Of a stretch of DNA of 39,645 nucleotides, positions 17,765 through 27,216 are shown in pieces. The notes beneath the pieces were generated by a model. The model was given only the letters and a program-made list of their open reading frames with translations, was not told the origin of the DNA and ran no database searches. Each line of letters opens with the position of its first letter. Within the stretch, counting starts at the first letter, position 1. Both the position numbers and the translations under genes were made by a program. This stretch comes from Waterburya agarophytonicola KI4. Its GTDB lineage: Bacteria; Cyanobacteriota; Cyanobacteriia; Cyanobacteriales; Xenococcaceae. The stretch spans positions 1 through 39,645 of the forward strand of contig NZ_JADWDC010000047.1 in assembly GCF_020640915.1 (NCBI RefSeq). Reading direction: 5' to 3'.

Positions 17765-19396
17765 ATGTCCAGAAGCAGCAAATTCTTAGTTAGTTTATCT
17801 ATCTTCGTTACTATCATAGTCTTCTGGATTGCGTCCCCCGCATCGGCACAATTACCATTTATTCAAGATCTAACGGTATATTCTCGATTATTACGCCCAG
17901 GACAAGATAATGCTCTCTATTCCGCTTGCATTCGTCTTGATGGGCGTTGTTTGTTTAAACTTTCTGGTACAGATTCAGAGGCTTTGACAGATAGAATTTA
18001 TGAAATTCAAAAACGATTCGACAAAGTAACATCAGATTATTTAGCCGATCCCAACCTTGGCGGAGAAGTAACTATCCAAAACAACGGTAATTTAAAAGAT
18101 CTTTATCTAACTGTTGGAGAAAAAAAAGAGCGTTTATTCACTGTTACCAATCCCGATGGCAAAGCCAATGATGTGGGAGCTATTATTAGGGCGCAGCAGC
18201 TACAATCTATAATAGAAGAAGGTTTGGCTGTGTCGATGCGTGAATATTCGCCCCAATATCAAAGAAAACAAATCATTATTGCTATTTGTATTGCAGCCTT
18301 TATTTGGTTGGGCAATTTTCCTTTGAATCAAGGAATCAGAAGGTTTAGGGCATTAGCGAGAAAACTCGCCCCTTCTCCTTCTCTTAAAACCTTATCTTTA
18401 AGCGAACAACTAGCCCGTCGCCAACAATGGAATTTAATCGAAATTGAATATCACCTGTTGCAACTACTCCAGATAATTAGTTGGTGTGGGGGGATTTTAT
18501 TCGTGCTTAATTTATTTCCTCAAACAAGAATTATTTCTTATTTATTAGTTGCTGCTGCTACAGTACCGTTTCGGATTATGGCAGTAGGTTCGATCGCTTA
18601 TATTTTGATTCGTCTTACATATTTTGCGATCGCCAAACTCAGCAATTCAGCAATTAAAAGACAGTCGGTAGATTTCACAGTCAATCAACGGGGCAAATTA
18701 AGAATTAACACCAGTACCAGAATTTTACGCAGTTTAGTGACAACAATCTGGTTAATTATTGGCATTTTAGTAGCTTTTCGCATTAATGGGGTCAATCTTG
18801 CCCCCATCTTAGCTGGTGCAGGTATTTTTGGTTTGGGTTTATCCTTGGCTTCCCAAAACCTGATCAAAGATGCCATCAATGGATTTATTATCATCTGGGA
18901 CGATCGCTATGCAGTAGGGGATATAGTTGATATTGGAGAAGTCAGCGGTATGGTTGAAAATATCAACCTGCGAATTACTCAATTAAGAGATGCAGAAGGA
19001 AGATTGATTACCGTACCCAACAGCGCAGTAGAAATCGTGGCAAACCGTTCCAGCCAATGGTCTAGAGCAGACTTGAGTATCCCCATCGCCTACGGATCGA
19101 ACATCGATAAAGCGATCGCCATAATTCAGGAAGTAGCCGAAGTCATGACTCAAGATCCCGATTGGAAAGAACAGATCTGGGAGTTTCCTAATATTCTAGG
19201 GGTAGATTCTTTTAGCGATCGAGGTGTCATCATTCGCGTCTGGATCAAAACCGAACCCCTCAAGCAATGGAATGTGGCGAGAGAGTTCCGCCGTAGGGTC
19301 AAAATTGCCTTAGATCGGGCAGGAATTTCAATTCCCGTACCCCAACAACAAATATTATTTGAACCAGGGTTGGCGGTAAATCGCGATCGCAATTAA
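17765..19396 (+). CDS. Mechanosensitive channel of the MscS family
   Basis: The 543-residue product has a signal peptide (residues 1-28, ending ASPASA) and a roughly 140-residue periplasmic region with a paired-Cys segment (ACIRLDGRC). Several membrane segments follow. The pore helix is Gly/Ala-rich (LAPILAGAGIFGLGLSLAS), followed by the MscS block DAINGFIIIWDDRYAVGDIVDIG and the cytoplasmic beta domain (ITVPNS). The C-terminal vestibule ends near residue 540. It is longer than E. coli MscS (286 residues), like many cyanobacterial and plant MscS-like proteins. Its role is to release solutes under hypo-osmotic tension. It lies 35 bases behind the protease gene. Confidence 0.93.
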   Translation: MSRSSKFLVSLSIFVTIIVFWIASPASAQLPFIQDLTVYSRLLRPGQDNALYSACIRLDGRCLFKLSGTDSEALTDRIYEIQKRFDKVTSDYLADPNLGGEVTIQNNGNLKDLYLTVGEKKERLFTVTNPDGKANDVGAIIRAQQLQSIIEEGLAVSMREYSPQYQRKQIIIAICIAAFIWLGNFPLNQGIRRFRALARKLAPSPSLKTLSLSEQLARRQQWNLIEIEYHLLQLLQIISWCGGILFVLNLFPQTRIISYLLVAAATVPFRIMAVGSIAYILIRLTYFAIAKLSNSAIKRQSVDFTVNQRGKLRINTSTRILRSLVTTIWLIIGILVAFRINGVNLAPILAGAGIFGLGLSLASQNLIKDAINGFIIIWDDRYAVGDIVDIGEVSGMVENINLRITQLRDAEGRLITVPNSAVEIVANRSSQWSRADLSIPIAYGSNIDKAIAIIQEVAEVMTQDPDWKEQIWEFPNILGVDSFSDRGVIIRVWIKTEPLKQWNVAREFRRRVKIALDRAGISIPVPQQQILFEPGLAVNRDRN

Positions 19397-19603
19397 ATTA
19401 TTCATGAAATCTTTAGCTAATGGAAATTTCTTTGGCGATTCCTTTCATCCAATTTATAAGGCGTAAAATATAATCGGTTGAATAAAACATAGCGGTTATT
19501 GTTGGAATGAGATAGGGTTTGTTAGTTGTCATTGGCGATCAAGTCACCAGAAGAGACAAGGTATGTTTTGTCTGTACAGCCACCCGTCACCCAGTTACTT
19601 TAA

Positions 19604-20374
19604 ATGACTCCATTTCCACCACCCAATTTACAGTACAAATTAGCTGCGATCGATCTTCAAGAACAACGTCTAGCTCGCATTGCTTTATGGCGTTCGTGTC
19701 TGTTGATTAGTTTAATTTTGAGTTTGGGTTTGTTGACAACTCTACCTTTTTGGAAAGTCAAACATCAATCTCAAATTATCATTAACGGTAAACAATTAGT
19801 CGGCACGAAGACAATTCACCATGCTTTAGAGTTTCCCTATTCTCAGTTTATCTGGGCTATTAATAGTACAAACTTAACTCAAAAACTAGAATCGATTCCC
19901 TCCGTTAGAGTCGCCCATATCAATAAACAAATTATTCCCCCCAAAGTGATTATTTCGGTCGAAGAAAGAGAACCCATTGCGATCGCGACTTTTGCAGGAC
20001 AAATGGGTTTTCTCGACCGCGACGGAGCATGGATAGCTCAAGAATTTTATACCAATATCGATGGTGATTTTACTCTACCTAAATTAGTAGTGCTTAATTA
20101 CCAATCCAACTATCAAAAATCTTGGAAAAATCTCTATCAGTTAATATCTTTGTATCCAGAACTAAAAATCAATGAAGTGCAGTGGCATCATTCAGGTAAC
20201 TTATTTTTACAAACCAAAATAGGTAGAGTATCTTTAGGAACAAATTCGTCGCGATTGTCAGAACAATTTAAAATTATGTTGAAATTACAAAATCTAAACG
20301 ATCGCATTGATAAAAATAAAATTGCTTATATAGATTTAAGCAATCCTAATGCTAATTTAATTCAAAGGTACTAG
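19604..20374 (+). CDS. ftsQ: Cell division protein FtsQ
   Basis: The 256-residue bitopic protein has a short cytoplasmic N-terminus, one membrane segment (about residues 28-50, LISLILSLGLLTTLPFW), a POTRA domain (GKQLVGTKTIHHALEFPYSQ, then IPSVRVAHINKQIIPPKVIISVEEREPIA) and the FtsQ beta domain. The VEERxPIA block is diagnostic. It works in the divisome at mid-cell. The gene lies 226 bases before ftsZ, the usual cyanobacterial order, which supports the assignment. The 207-bp gap in front probably holds its promoter; the small frame overlapping its start (19519-19710) is not a gene. Confidence 0.92.
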   Translation: MTPFPPPNLQYKLAAIDLQEQRLARIALWRSCLLISLILSLGLLTTLPFWKVKHQSQIIINGKQLVGTKTIHHALEFPYSQFIWAINSTNLTQKLESIPSVRVAHINKQIIPPKVIISVEEREPIAIATFAGQMGFLDRDGAWIAQEFYTNIDGDFTLPKLVVLNYQSNYQKSWKNLYQLISLYPELKINEVQWHHSGNLFLQTKIGRVSLGTNSSRLSEQFKIMLKLQNLNDRIDKNKIAYIDLSNPNANLIQRY

Positions 20375-20600
20375 TATATTGGCAAAATCATCAAAAAAGT
20401 CAGTGTTTTCCCTGAGATCTTTTTTTAACTTAATAATTCGATCAGTAATTTCTTGGAGGATAATTGTATTTATGCGATCGATAATTACAAAAACTTTAAT
20501 ATTTTATATAGACTAAATTCGTTAGATGATAATAAGTTGAGTCAAACTGTTAAGTTAAATTGTTTATAAGAAAACCTAAACGGAACTGTGATTTACGCCC

Positions 20601-21872
20601 ATGTCTCTAGAGAAAAAACTCGTCCGTACTTTCAATAATGAAATCAACTACAATTCCGACTCGCCCCTAGCTTTAGGAAAAAATTCTTCAAGTAACGGAA
20701 TGGGGATACCCTTCAAGGCTAATCATAGTAGTTTTCAAGTTCCCAAAGAAGAAAATAGGAGTAACAAAATAGTGCCTAGCAATGTCGCCAACATCAAGGT
20801 AATGGGAGTAGGCGGAGGTGGCTGTAATGCTGTCAACCGCATGATTGACAGCCAAGTCACTGGCATTGAATTTTGGGCGATAAATACCGATGCTCAAGCC
20901 TTGAACAATGCTAAAGCTCCTCAAAAGTTGCAAATAGGACAAAAAATTACTAGAGGCTTAGGGGCGGGAGGAAATCCTGCTATCGGACAAAAAGCAGCCG
21001 AAGAATCACGAGATGAAATAGCCCACGCTCTGGAAAATACCGACTTAGTATTTATTACCGCAGGTATGGGAGGCGGTACGGGAACGGGTGCAGCCCCCAT
21101 TGCAGCGGAAGTAGCAAAAGAAATGGGCTGTTTGACGGTAGGAGTCGTGACTCGCCCGTTCACTTTTGAAGGTAGAAGAAGAACCAAGCAAGCCGAAAAA
21201 GGAATTGAAGCTTTTCGCAGTCGAGTTGATACTCTAATTATTATTCCCAACAATCAATTATTATCAGTTATTTCTCCAGAAACTCCCGTCCAGGAAGCTT
21301 TCGGCGTAGCTGATGATGTCTTGCGTCAGGGCGTTCAAGGGATCTCGGATATTATTACTATTCCTGGGTTAATTAATGTTGATTTTGCCGACGTTCGCGC
21401 CATTATGGCGGATGCTGGTTCGGCGTTGATGGGTATCGGTATGGGTTCGGGCAAATCCCGCGCTAGGGAGGCTGCTGTGGCTGCCGTTTCTTCTCCTTTG
21501 TTAGAAGCTTCGATTCATGGAGCAAAAGGAGTCGTCATCAATATTACGGGGGGATATGACCTCACCCTCCACGAAGTTAATGCCGCCGCCGATAGTATTT
21601 ACGAAGTGGTGGATGAAGATGCCAATATTATTTTTGGTGCGGTGATTGATGAAAGTATGGACGGAGAAATACGCATCACCGTCATTGCTACGGGATTTGA
21701 CAGCGAAGCTGGGGATGATTTTGAACTGGAAGAACCCCAAGCAGAACAGAGGAGTGTCTTTCCTTCTATGGCTACCGCCCAACCACCAGAAAGAACAAAA
21801 GTTAAAGAAACCGATCGCTCTCGAATCGAAATTCCCGATTTTCTGCAAAGAAGACGCTTTCCCAAAAACTAA
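20601..21872 (+). CDS. ftsZ: Cell division GTPase FtsZ
   Basis: The 423-residue tubulin homologue polymerises into the division ring. After a Ser/Asn-rich N-terminal extension of about 60 residues, typical of cyanobacteria, come [22 protein letters not shown], the GTP-binding GGGTGTG loop at residues 157-163, and the [11 protein letters not shown] synergy loop. The C-terminal tail carries the conserved partner-binding peptide IPDFLQRRR. The 226-bp leader is AT-rich and likely contains several promoters, but I cannot point to one. thiD follows after 17 bases, suggesting read-through transcription. Confidence 0.98.
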   Translation: MSLEKKLVRTFNNEINYNSDSPLALGKNSSSNGMGIPFKANHSSFQVPKEENRSNKIVPSNVANIKVMGVGGGGCNAVNRMIDSQVTGIEFWAINTDAQALNNAKAPQKLQIGQKITRGLGAGGNPAIGQKAAEESRDEIAHALENTDLVFITAGMGGGTGTGAAPIAAEVAKEMGCLTVGVVTRPFTFEGRRRTKQAEKGIEAFRSRVDTLIIIPNNQLLSVISPETPVQEAFGVADDVLRQGVQGISDIITIPGLINVDFADVRAIMADAGSALMGIGMGSGKSRAREAAVAAVSSPLLEASIHGAKGVVINITGGYDLTLHEVNAAADSIYEVVDEDANIIFGAVIDESMDGEIRITVIATGFDSEAGDDFELEEPQAEQRSVFPSMATAQPPERTKVKETDRSRIEIPDFLQRRRFPKN

Positions 21873-21889
21873 ATTGAGCAGCTAAGTTT

Positions 21890-22693
21890 ATGACTCAAAT
21901 AGCCTTAACTATTGCTGGTTCAGATAGTGGTGGCGGAGCAGGAATTCAAGCAGATCTGAAGACTTTTGCCCTCCACTGCGTTCATGGCACTAGTGCCTTA
22001 ACTTGCGTTACGGCTCAAAATACTCTGGGGGTTACTCAAGTAGAAGCTATGACTGTATCTATGGTTAAAGCTCAAATAGAAGCAGTCGGCAGCGATTTTA
22101 CAGTTAATTCTGTTAAGACAGGAATGTTGCTCCATGGCGAGATTATTGAAGGGGTAGCCGAATCAATAAACAAATTTGGTTTTTCTAAGTTAGTAGTCGA
22201 CCCCGTGATGGTTTCTCGCGCGGGAGTGCAGTTGATCGATGATGATGCGATCGCATTATTAACTAAACTCCTAATTCCTCAGGCTGCTATTGTCACTCCC
22301 AATCGCTATGAGGCAGAAATTTTAAGCGGTTTGACTATAAACACCATTGAGGAAGTCAAACAGGCTGCTGTGGCGATTTACGAACGGCTGGGAGCAAAAG
22401 TAGTTTTGGTTAAGGGTGGTGGATTATTAAATAGCCATCGCGGTACCGATATTTGGTACGACGGTACGGAGTTGAAAATTTTGTCAGAAAAAGCGATCGA
22501 GACTTCTAATACTCACGGTACGGGATGCACTCTTTCCGCAGCTATTTGCGCCAATTTGGCTTTAGAACAAGATTTGTGGTCATCAGTTATCGCAGCCAAA
22601 AAATATGTCACCGCGGCTTTAAAAAATTTTTTAAATATAGGTGCGGGAAATGGTCCAGTCGGTCACTTTTTTCCTCTAATAAAGAAGATCTAG
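21890..22693 (+). CDS. thiD: Hydroxymethylpyrimidine/phosphomethylpyrimidine kinase
   Basis: The 267-residue ribokinase-fold enzyme phosphorylates HMP and HMP-P in thiamine synthesis. Family blocks: IAGSDSGGGAGIQADLKTF at the N-terminus, VTAQNTLGV, the VDPVMVSRAG segment, TPNRYEAEIL, VLVKGGG, and the anion-hole/catalytic block THGTGCTLSAAI. It starts 17 bases after ftsZ and is followed by scpB after 23 bases, so the three genes are probably one transcript even though their roles differ. No other thi gene is nearby. Confidence 0.96.
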   Translation: MTQIALTIAGSDSGGGAGIQADLKTFALHCVHGTSALTCVTAQNTLGVTQVEAMTVSMVKAQIEAVGSDFTVNSVKTGMLLHGEIIEGVAESINKFGFSKLVVDPVMVSRAGVQLIDDDAIALLTKLLIPQAAIVTPNRYEAEILSGLTINTIEEVKQAAVAIYERLGAKVVLVKGGGLLNSHRGTDIWYDGTELKILSEKAIETSNTHGTGCTLSAAICANLALEQDLWSSVIAAKKYVTAALKNFLNIGAGNGPVGHFFPLIKKI

Positions 22694-22716
22694 AATAATC
22701 GATTGAGATTAATGAA

Positions 22717-23217
22717 ATGAAACTAGCCACCCAAATCGAAGCCATTTTTTATATTAAAGGCAGACCCCTTTCCATCGAAGAAATATATGCTTATCTCTAT
22801 CAACAAGGAAGCGAATCCAGCAAAATATCCGCAGAAAATCGAGCCTTAGTAGAAGACGCTTTAATTGAATTAATGAATGACTATGCTCATCGAGACAGTG
22901 CCTTAGAAATATCTGAAACTGAGGCAGGATACAGTCTTCAGCTTAAAAATGAGTATGGATATCTACTTAAAGAACTAGTTCCTGCTGAGTTAGGGAAAGG
23001 AGCGTTGCGTACCTTAGCAGCAGTAGCTATTAAAAACCCCATCTTACAAACAGAATTAATCGATTTGCGAGGAAGTAGTGCTTATCAACAAGTTAGCGAA
23101 CTAGTAAAATTAGGATTTATTCGCAAACGAGAACAAGCAGATGGTCGATCCTATTGGTTGGAAGTGACTAATAAATTTCATCAATACTTTGAAATCAGCA
23201 ATATGGCTATATCCTAG
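22717..23217 (+). CDS. scpB: Segregation and condensation protein ScpB
   Basis: The 166-residue product matches ScpB, the dimeric winged-helix partner of ScpA-SMC in chromosome condensation. Visible blocks are QIEAIFYIKGRPLSIEEI at the start, LKNEYGYLLKELVP, LRTLAAVAIKNPILQTELIDLRGS and LVKLGFIRKREQADGRSYWL, i.e. two winged-helix units. It is short, as cyanobacterial ScpB tends to be. It is tightly linked to ftsZ and thiD, so division and segregation genes may be co-transcribed. ScpA and SMC are not in the window. Confidence 0.93.
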   Translation: MKLATQIEAIFYIKGRPLSIEEIYAYLYQQGSESSKISAENRALVEDALIELMNDYAHRDSALEISETEAGYSLQLKNEYGYLLKELVPAELGKGALRTLAAVAIKNPILQTELIDLRGSSAYQQVSELVKLGFIRKREQADGRSYWLEVTNKFHQYFEISNMAIS

Positions 23218-23302
23218 CTAGTTGTTAGGCTGTTTTTTACTAGCGACTAACACCAAAACTATGTCAAAGTAGAAGCAGCGTACATCCATATTTGGGTAAC
23301 GA

Positions 23303-23662
23303 ATGATATTTAACTTTGATTTTTTGAATTCCGAACAACAAGAGCAGAATTACAATAATTTGATGCAGTACCTGCGTCAGCAGAATCCAGAAGTCCTATC
23401 GCAAATAGCTCAATCTGCTAGCCCTGAAGTCAAACAAATTATTTCTCAAAACGTGCAGGGTTTGGTAGGAATGCTTCCTTCAGGAGACTTTAACGTAAAA
23501 GTAACTACCGATCGAGAAAATCTAGCTCATTTATTGGCTTCGGCAATGATGACTGGCTATTTTTTGTGTCAAATAGAGAAGAGAATGGACCTGGAAGAAA
23601 GTCTAACTAACTCTTCTTCTATGTCCAATCATTCTCTTACCGATGACAAGCCAGAAGAATAA
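23303..23662 (+). CDS. DUF760 family protein
   Basis: The 119-residue soluble protein carries the DUF760 pattern: YLRQQNPEVLSQIAQSASPEVKQIISQNVQGLVGMLPS, then FNVKVTTDRENLAHLLASAMMTGYFL. DUF760 is found in cyanobacteria and plastids; its role is unknown. The C-terminus is an acidic, Ser-rich tail. It starts 85 bases after scpB and may be the last gene of that unit; no strong terminator is visible behind it. The following gap (23663-23986) holds only the small minus-strand gene listed next. Confidence 0.85.
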   Translation: MIFNFDFLNSEQQEQNYNNLMQYLRQQNPEVLSQIAQSASPEVKQIISQNVQGLVGMLPSGDFNVKVTTDRENLAHLLASAMMTGYFLCQIEKRMDLEESLTNSSSMSNHSLTDDKPEE

Positions 23663-23787
23663 ACCGACGATTCTCGATTTTTGGTTTTAGTTACCGAATC
23701 TGGTTGGATTTAGCTAAATAGCTTTGAGAGTCAATTTTATCGAATCTATTGACGAATGTTTCTGGCTGAAAAACTATTGAAGAGTAT

Positions 23788-23883
23788 TTAACCACCTTTG
23801 GCAAAAGTCAGCATGAGCAATACGGATAAAGCCATGCCAGGGCTAAGTAAGAGAAATAAGGTAAGCAATTCATTTGATGTCAT
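23788..23883 (-). CDS. Candidate 31-residue single-span membrane protein
   Basis: The frame reads MTSNELLTLFLLL...LTFAKGG. One hydrophobic span of about 20 residues (LLTLFLLLSPGMALSVLLML) is flanked by a polar N-terminus and a short positive C-terminal end, the design of the tiny subunits of cyanobacterial photosystems, cytochrome b6f and NDH-1. It does not match PsbT, PsaM, PetL, PetG, PetN, PetM or Psb30 as I remember them. No Shine-Dalgarno is visible. The gap is otherwise empty and the frame has a proper start and stop, so I think it is more likely real than not. Confidence 0.5.
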   Translation of the reverse strand: MTSNELLTLFLLLSPGMALSVLLMLTFAKGG

Positions 23884-23986
23884 AGAATCAATAGGTTAAA
23901 TCTTTAAGGGAAATTTTCATCTGTTATTAGACTAACCTTAAGTATTCAACTAAGCAGCCCAACTAAATATTTTATTAACAATGATC

Positions 23987-26557
23987 TTAGACCCCCAATT
24001 TGCGATTTACTCGCTCTAAAGCATCGGTTGCTGCCGACCAATCTGGCTTTAATTGAGATGCTCGTTGATAATAGTCTCTAGCATTGCGATATTGCTTGAG
24101 ATATTCGGCGACAGATCCTTTGCCATACCAAGCTTCGTGATAATTTGGGTTGACCGTTAAAGCGCGATCGTAAGACTCCACAGCGAGATCGTAAAGTTGG
24201 CTGGACTTTTGTACATTGCCCAAACCAATTAAAGCAGGTAAATAATCGGGTTTGATCTTCAATGCCTCTTGATATGCCTCGATCGCTCGTGGATAATCTT
24301 GTTGTTGATAATATAATTTGCCTAAGTTATTCCAGGGAACAAAACTTTTGGCTGGTGCGAGGTCGATCGCTTTCTGGAAATCAAAAATGGCTTGATTTGT
24401 TTGTTGAAGGCGTGCATAAGCTTCTCCACGATTGTTCCACAACCACACGTCATCAGGAGCTATCTCAATAGCACTATCGTAGGCTTTGACCGCAGAATCA
24501 TATCGGTCTAGACTATAGAGAGTAAGAGCCTTGCAATTCCACAGTTGAGGGCTTTGATAATATTTTAGAGCAGTACTACAAGTTTTTAATGCCTCTTCAT
24601 ATTGATTGAGCTGTCTTTGGGCTTTAGCTTTTTTTAACCATACAGGCTCAAAATTTCTAATTTGTCCCTTGGTATTGGGGAGTTTGTTCAAACCGTTATT
24701 ATAGTAGTCAATTGCTTGCTGGTATTGTTGATCTTTTAAGAATCGATCGCCTTGGTAAAATTCTAGAATTGCGACTCTTTGTGCCCATTGTGAGTAGGCT
24801 ATCGCAATTCCCAAAGCAACAATCGGTAAAACTAGAAGATATTTATAAAACCCCTTGAATTTTGACTTTTGTTTGATTTTTCTGAGGTCTTTGATTACTT
24901 TCTGGACTGACTGATATCGTTGATTTTTATCTAAGCAAATCATCCGATCCAAAATCTTGGCAAAGCTGGGACTAATCCTGGCTTTACGATGCCAGATTAT
25001 TTCCCCCGTGCGGGGATTTTTTTCTAATTTCTGGGGTGATGTTCCAGTCAAAACATGAATTGCAGTCATCCCCAAAGCGTAAATGTCGCTAACATAGGTA
25101 GCCCTTCCTGCAATTTGTTCGGGGGGTATATAGCCTGTTTTACTGTCGGGGATTAGGTCGATTGCCTCCTCGACTAACCCGAAATCAACTAGGGCAATCT
25201 TGTTGTCTTTTTGCCGTTTAATTAAACTAGATGGTTTGATATTTCCGTGAATAATTTGTTGCTTGTGAATTGGTTGAAGCGCGATCGCCGTATCGGTTAA
25301 GATATCAATTACTTCGGCCTCAGAAAGAATAAACTGATCTTCAATAATTTGAGCTAAATTTTTGCCTTCGATATATTCTTGAACTACATATATTCTAGAG
25401 CGATCGATAAAATATTCTACCGCTTTAGGAGTTCTGTTAAAATTATCAATAATTGATAAGTTATTCAAACCTATCATAATCCGATTGGTAATCTCAGATA
25501 GTGATGAGTCGGAATTTTCTGGTTCAATTATTGCTACATAATATCGCGACTTATCTTCTGCTAATAGACTGTTAGCAACATAAGAATTTATTTCTCTTTT
25601 ACCTCCTAAAAATTTAACTATTTGGTATTTATCACCAATAGTTTGTTCGATCGTATTTAAGGGCTTTAGATCCTGCAATACCTCCGTTGCACTGCTATAG
25701 CGTTCTGAGGTATTTACCGCAGTCATGCGATTGATTATTTTTAAAAAAGCTTCGCTGATGGCTATTTTTTTATTCCACGCACTTACTCCACCAGACTCTG
25801 ATTCTTCCCACTCCATAGGAGATTTATTAGTCATACCAAAAATAACAGTTCTACCTAAAGCATAAATATCGCTGCTATAGACTGGTTTGCCATTATTTTG
25901 TTCGGGGGGCATATACCCAGGAGTGCCAATAATTTGGGTTTGAACTTGTTGTTTGCTAACATCAAATGCCATTGTGCCAATTTCTTTGACCGCACCAAAA
26001 TCGATCAAAATCATCTTGCCATCTTTTTTACGACGAATTAAATTTGACGGCTTGATATCTCGATGAATTATACCTTGTTTGTGAACGGATTCTAGGCTTT
26101 CTAAAATATCAAAAAGAAACTGAATTATTTGAGCTTCATTTAATGTTTGACGGCGAACTTCTTGTTCAAACTCTTCTCCTTCGATGAATTCTAAAACTAA
26201 ATAGAATTGTTTGTTTTCTTCAAAATGACCAATAAAATCAGGAATGCGATCGTGTTTCCCCAGCCATTGCAACACCATTGCTTCGGTTGCCAAACGTTCT
26301 TTAGCACTAGCCCAAATTGACGAACTATTAAATCTAGGTTGTAATTGTTTGACAGCGCATCTATTCTCTGTTTCAGATTGTTTATCTATAGCTAAATAAG
26401 TAGTAGCAAAACCGCCACTTCCTAGTTCCCTAACAATATGAAATCTTTGGTTAAGTACGTCCCCTGACTTAAGTACTTTATAGCCATATTCAGCATTAGA
26501 TTCAGCGCGATCGTTTTCGGATTGAGAAATGGGAATGGTAAAGTCTGAGTCTGACAT
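23987..26557 (-). CDS. Ser/Thr protein kinase with tandem pseudokinase, membrane segment and TPRs
   Basis: From the preferred start MSDSDFTIP at 26557 (an upstream in-frame ATG at 26608 adds 17 unlikely residues) the product has 856 residues. Kinase domain 1 (about 38-300) is complete: GSGGFATTY loop, K70, HRDIKPSN with D167, and DFGA. Domain 2 (about 308-575) has lost the key residues: VAII replaces VAxK, and the catalytic loop reads HGNIKPSS with N439 in place of Asp, though DFG remains. One membrane segment (about 585-605) is followed by roughly seven TPRs. So an active kinase and a pseudokinase share one chain, with the TPRs probably outside the cytoplasm. Target unknown. Confidence 0.9.
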   Translation of the reverse strand: MSDSDFTIPISQSENDRAESNAEYGYKVLKSGDVLNQRFHIVRELGSGGFATTYLAIDKQSETENRCAVKQLQPRFNSSSIWASAKERLATEAMVLQWLGKHDRIPDFIGHFEENKQFYLVLEFIEGEEFEQEVRRQTLNEAQIIQFLFDILESLESVHKQGIIHRDIKPSNLIRRKKDGKMILIDFGAVKEIGTMAFDVSKQQVQTQIIGTPGYMPPEQNNGKPVYSSDIYALGRTVIFGMTNKSPMEWEESESGGVSAWNKKIAISEAFLKIINRMTAVNTSERYSSATEVLQDLKPLNTIEQTIGDKYQIVKFLGGKREINSYVANSLLAEDKSRYYVAIIEPENSDSSLSEITNRIMIGLNNLSIIDNFNRTPKAVEYFIDRSRIYVVQEYIEGKNLAQIIEDQFILSEAEVIDILTDTAIALQPIHKQQIIHGNIKPSSLIKRQKDNKIALVDFGLVEEAIDLIPDSKTGYIPPEQIAGRATYVSDIYALGMTAIHVLTGTSPQKLEKNPRTGEIIWHRKARISPSFAKILDRMICLDKNQRYQSVQKVIKDLRKIKQKSKFKGFYKYLLVLPIVALGIAIAYSQWAQRVAILEFYQGDRFLKDQQYQQAIDYYNNGLNKLPNTKGQIRNFEPVWLKKAKAQRQLNQYEEALKTCSTALKYYQSPQLWNCKALTLYSLDRYDSAVKAYDSAIEIAPDDVWLWNNRGEAYARLQQTNQAIFDFQKAIDLAPAKSFVPWNNLGKLYYQQQDYPRAIEAYQEALKIKPDYLPALIGLGNVQKSSQLYDLAVESYDRALTVNPNYHEAWYGKGSVAEYLKQYRNARDYYQRASQLKPDWSAATDALERVNRKLGV

Positions 26558-26801
26558 GACATCTGGTGGACACAAGATTACTAAATTGTAGCGAACATCG
26601 ATCCACAATTGAGTTTAAGCAGAATGATAGCTAAGGGTAGTATACAGATAAATTGTTAGTATTAATACTAGATAAATTTGCTTTCAGTGTAAATACGGAT
26701 CTAAATGCTTCTAATTGATTTAAAAACCACTGTGAGATAGGATCGAAAACTAGTTTTATCATGTAAATTAAACTCATTTTATTTTTAATTTAAAATCAAC
26801 T

Positions 26802-26966
26802 ATGAATATTTTTCGCCAATATATAGCTCCCTTGATTGTAGTAGTGATTTTCCTGGTGGCTTTGTTTGCTGTAAGTATACGTATCTTTTTGCCTTCAGAT
26901 ATGGCAGCCCCCGCCCCCATATCTGCCGAGGATCTCAGCACGATTTTGACTTACGTTAAGCTTTAG
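26802..26966 (+). CDS. Small single-span membrane protein (54 residues)
   Basis: The frame starts MNIFRQYIAPLIVV and has one strong membrane segment at residues 9-26. A short tail with a Pro/Ala stretch (FLPSDMAAPAPIS) and a helical end follow. I believe similar small proteins occur in other cyanobacteria, but I cannot name one. It lies in the divergent region behind the kinase promoter and precedes another small membrane gene by 55 bases on the same strand, so the two are likely one transcript. There is no clear Shine-Dalgarno. Confidence 0.65.
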   Translation: MNIFRQYIAPLIVVVIFLVALFAVSIRIFLPSDMAAPAPISAEDLSTILTYVKL

Positions 26967-27021
26967 GCAACGGATTTTTTGGTCTGTAGAGTGGAATATA
27001 CCCAGTTGAGGAAAGCAATCG

Positions 27022-27204
27022 ATGGAAGGACAAGGCGCAAAAATTGGCAGTACGGCTATAATTTGGAGTTTGGCAACGGGAATGATGGCTATTTCAATTC
27101 CTATAGTTAAAATGACCAGTACAGGAATAATTTTGCCTCTAGCAGTTGTGGTGGGGGTTAGTATAAGCACCATCGCCATTTGGTTGAGTGGTTGGTTTAA
27201 TTAA
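27022..27204 (+). CDS. Small two-span membrane protein (60 residues)
   Basis: The product reads MEGQGAKIGSTAIIWSLATG... and has two hydrophobic segments, about residues 10-29 and 34-56, joined by a short KMTSTG turn: a membrane hairpin. GAGGAAAG about nine bases before the ATG is a good ribosome binding site and supports the start. It follows the 54-residue gene and is followed at once by a hairpin terminator, so both small genes make up a complete small transcription unit between two signalling genes. Function unknown. Confidence 0.65.
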   Translation: MEGQGAKIGSTAIIWSLATGMMAISIPIVKMTSTGIILPLAVVVGVSISTIAIWLSGWFN

Positions 27205-27216
27205 TTAAACAAATTA

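Noticed and set aside
19519-19710. 63-codon frame overlapping the start of ftsQ
   Set aside because: It overlaps the conserved ftsQ N-terminus in another frame and the product (Thr/Ser/Cys-rich) resembles no protein family.
21501-21865. Minus-strand frames of 88-115 codons inside ftsZ
   Set aside because: They are antisense shadows of the highly conserved ftsZ reading frame.
26558-26608. Upstream ATG for the kinase gene
   Set aside because: The added 17 residues (MWIDVRYNLV...) are not typical of the family, and MSDSDF gives a natural start.
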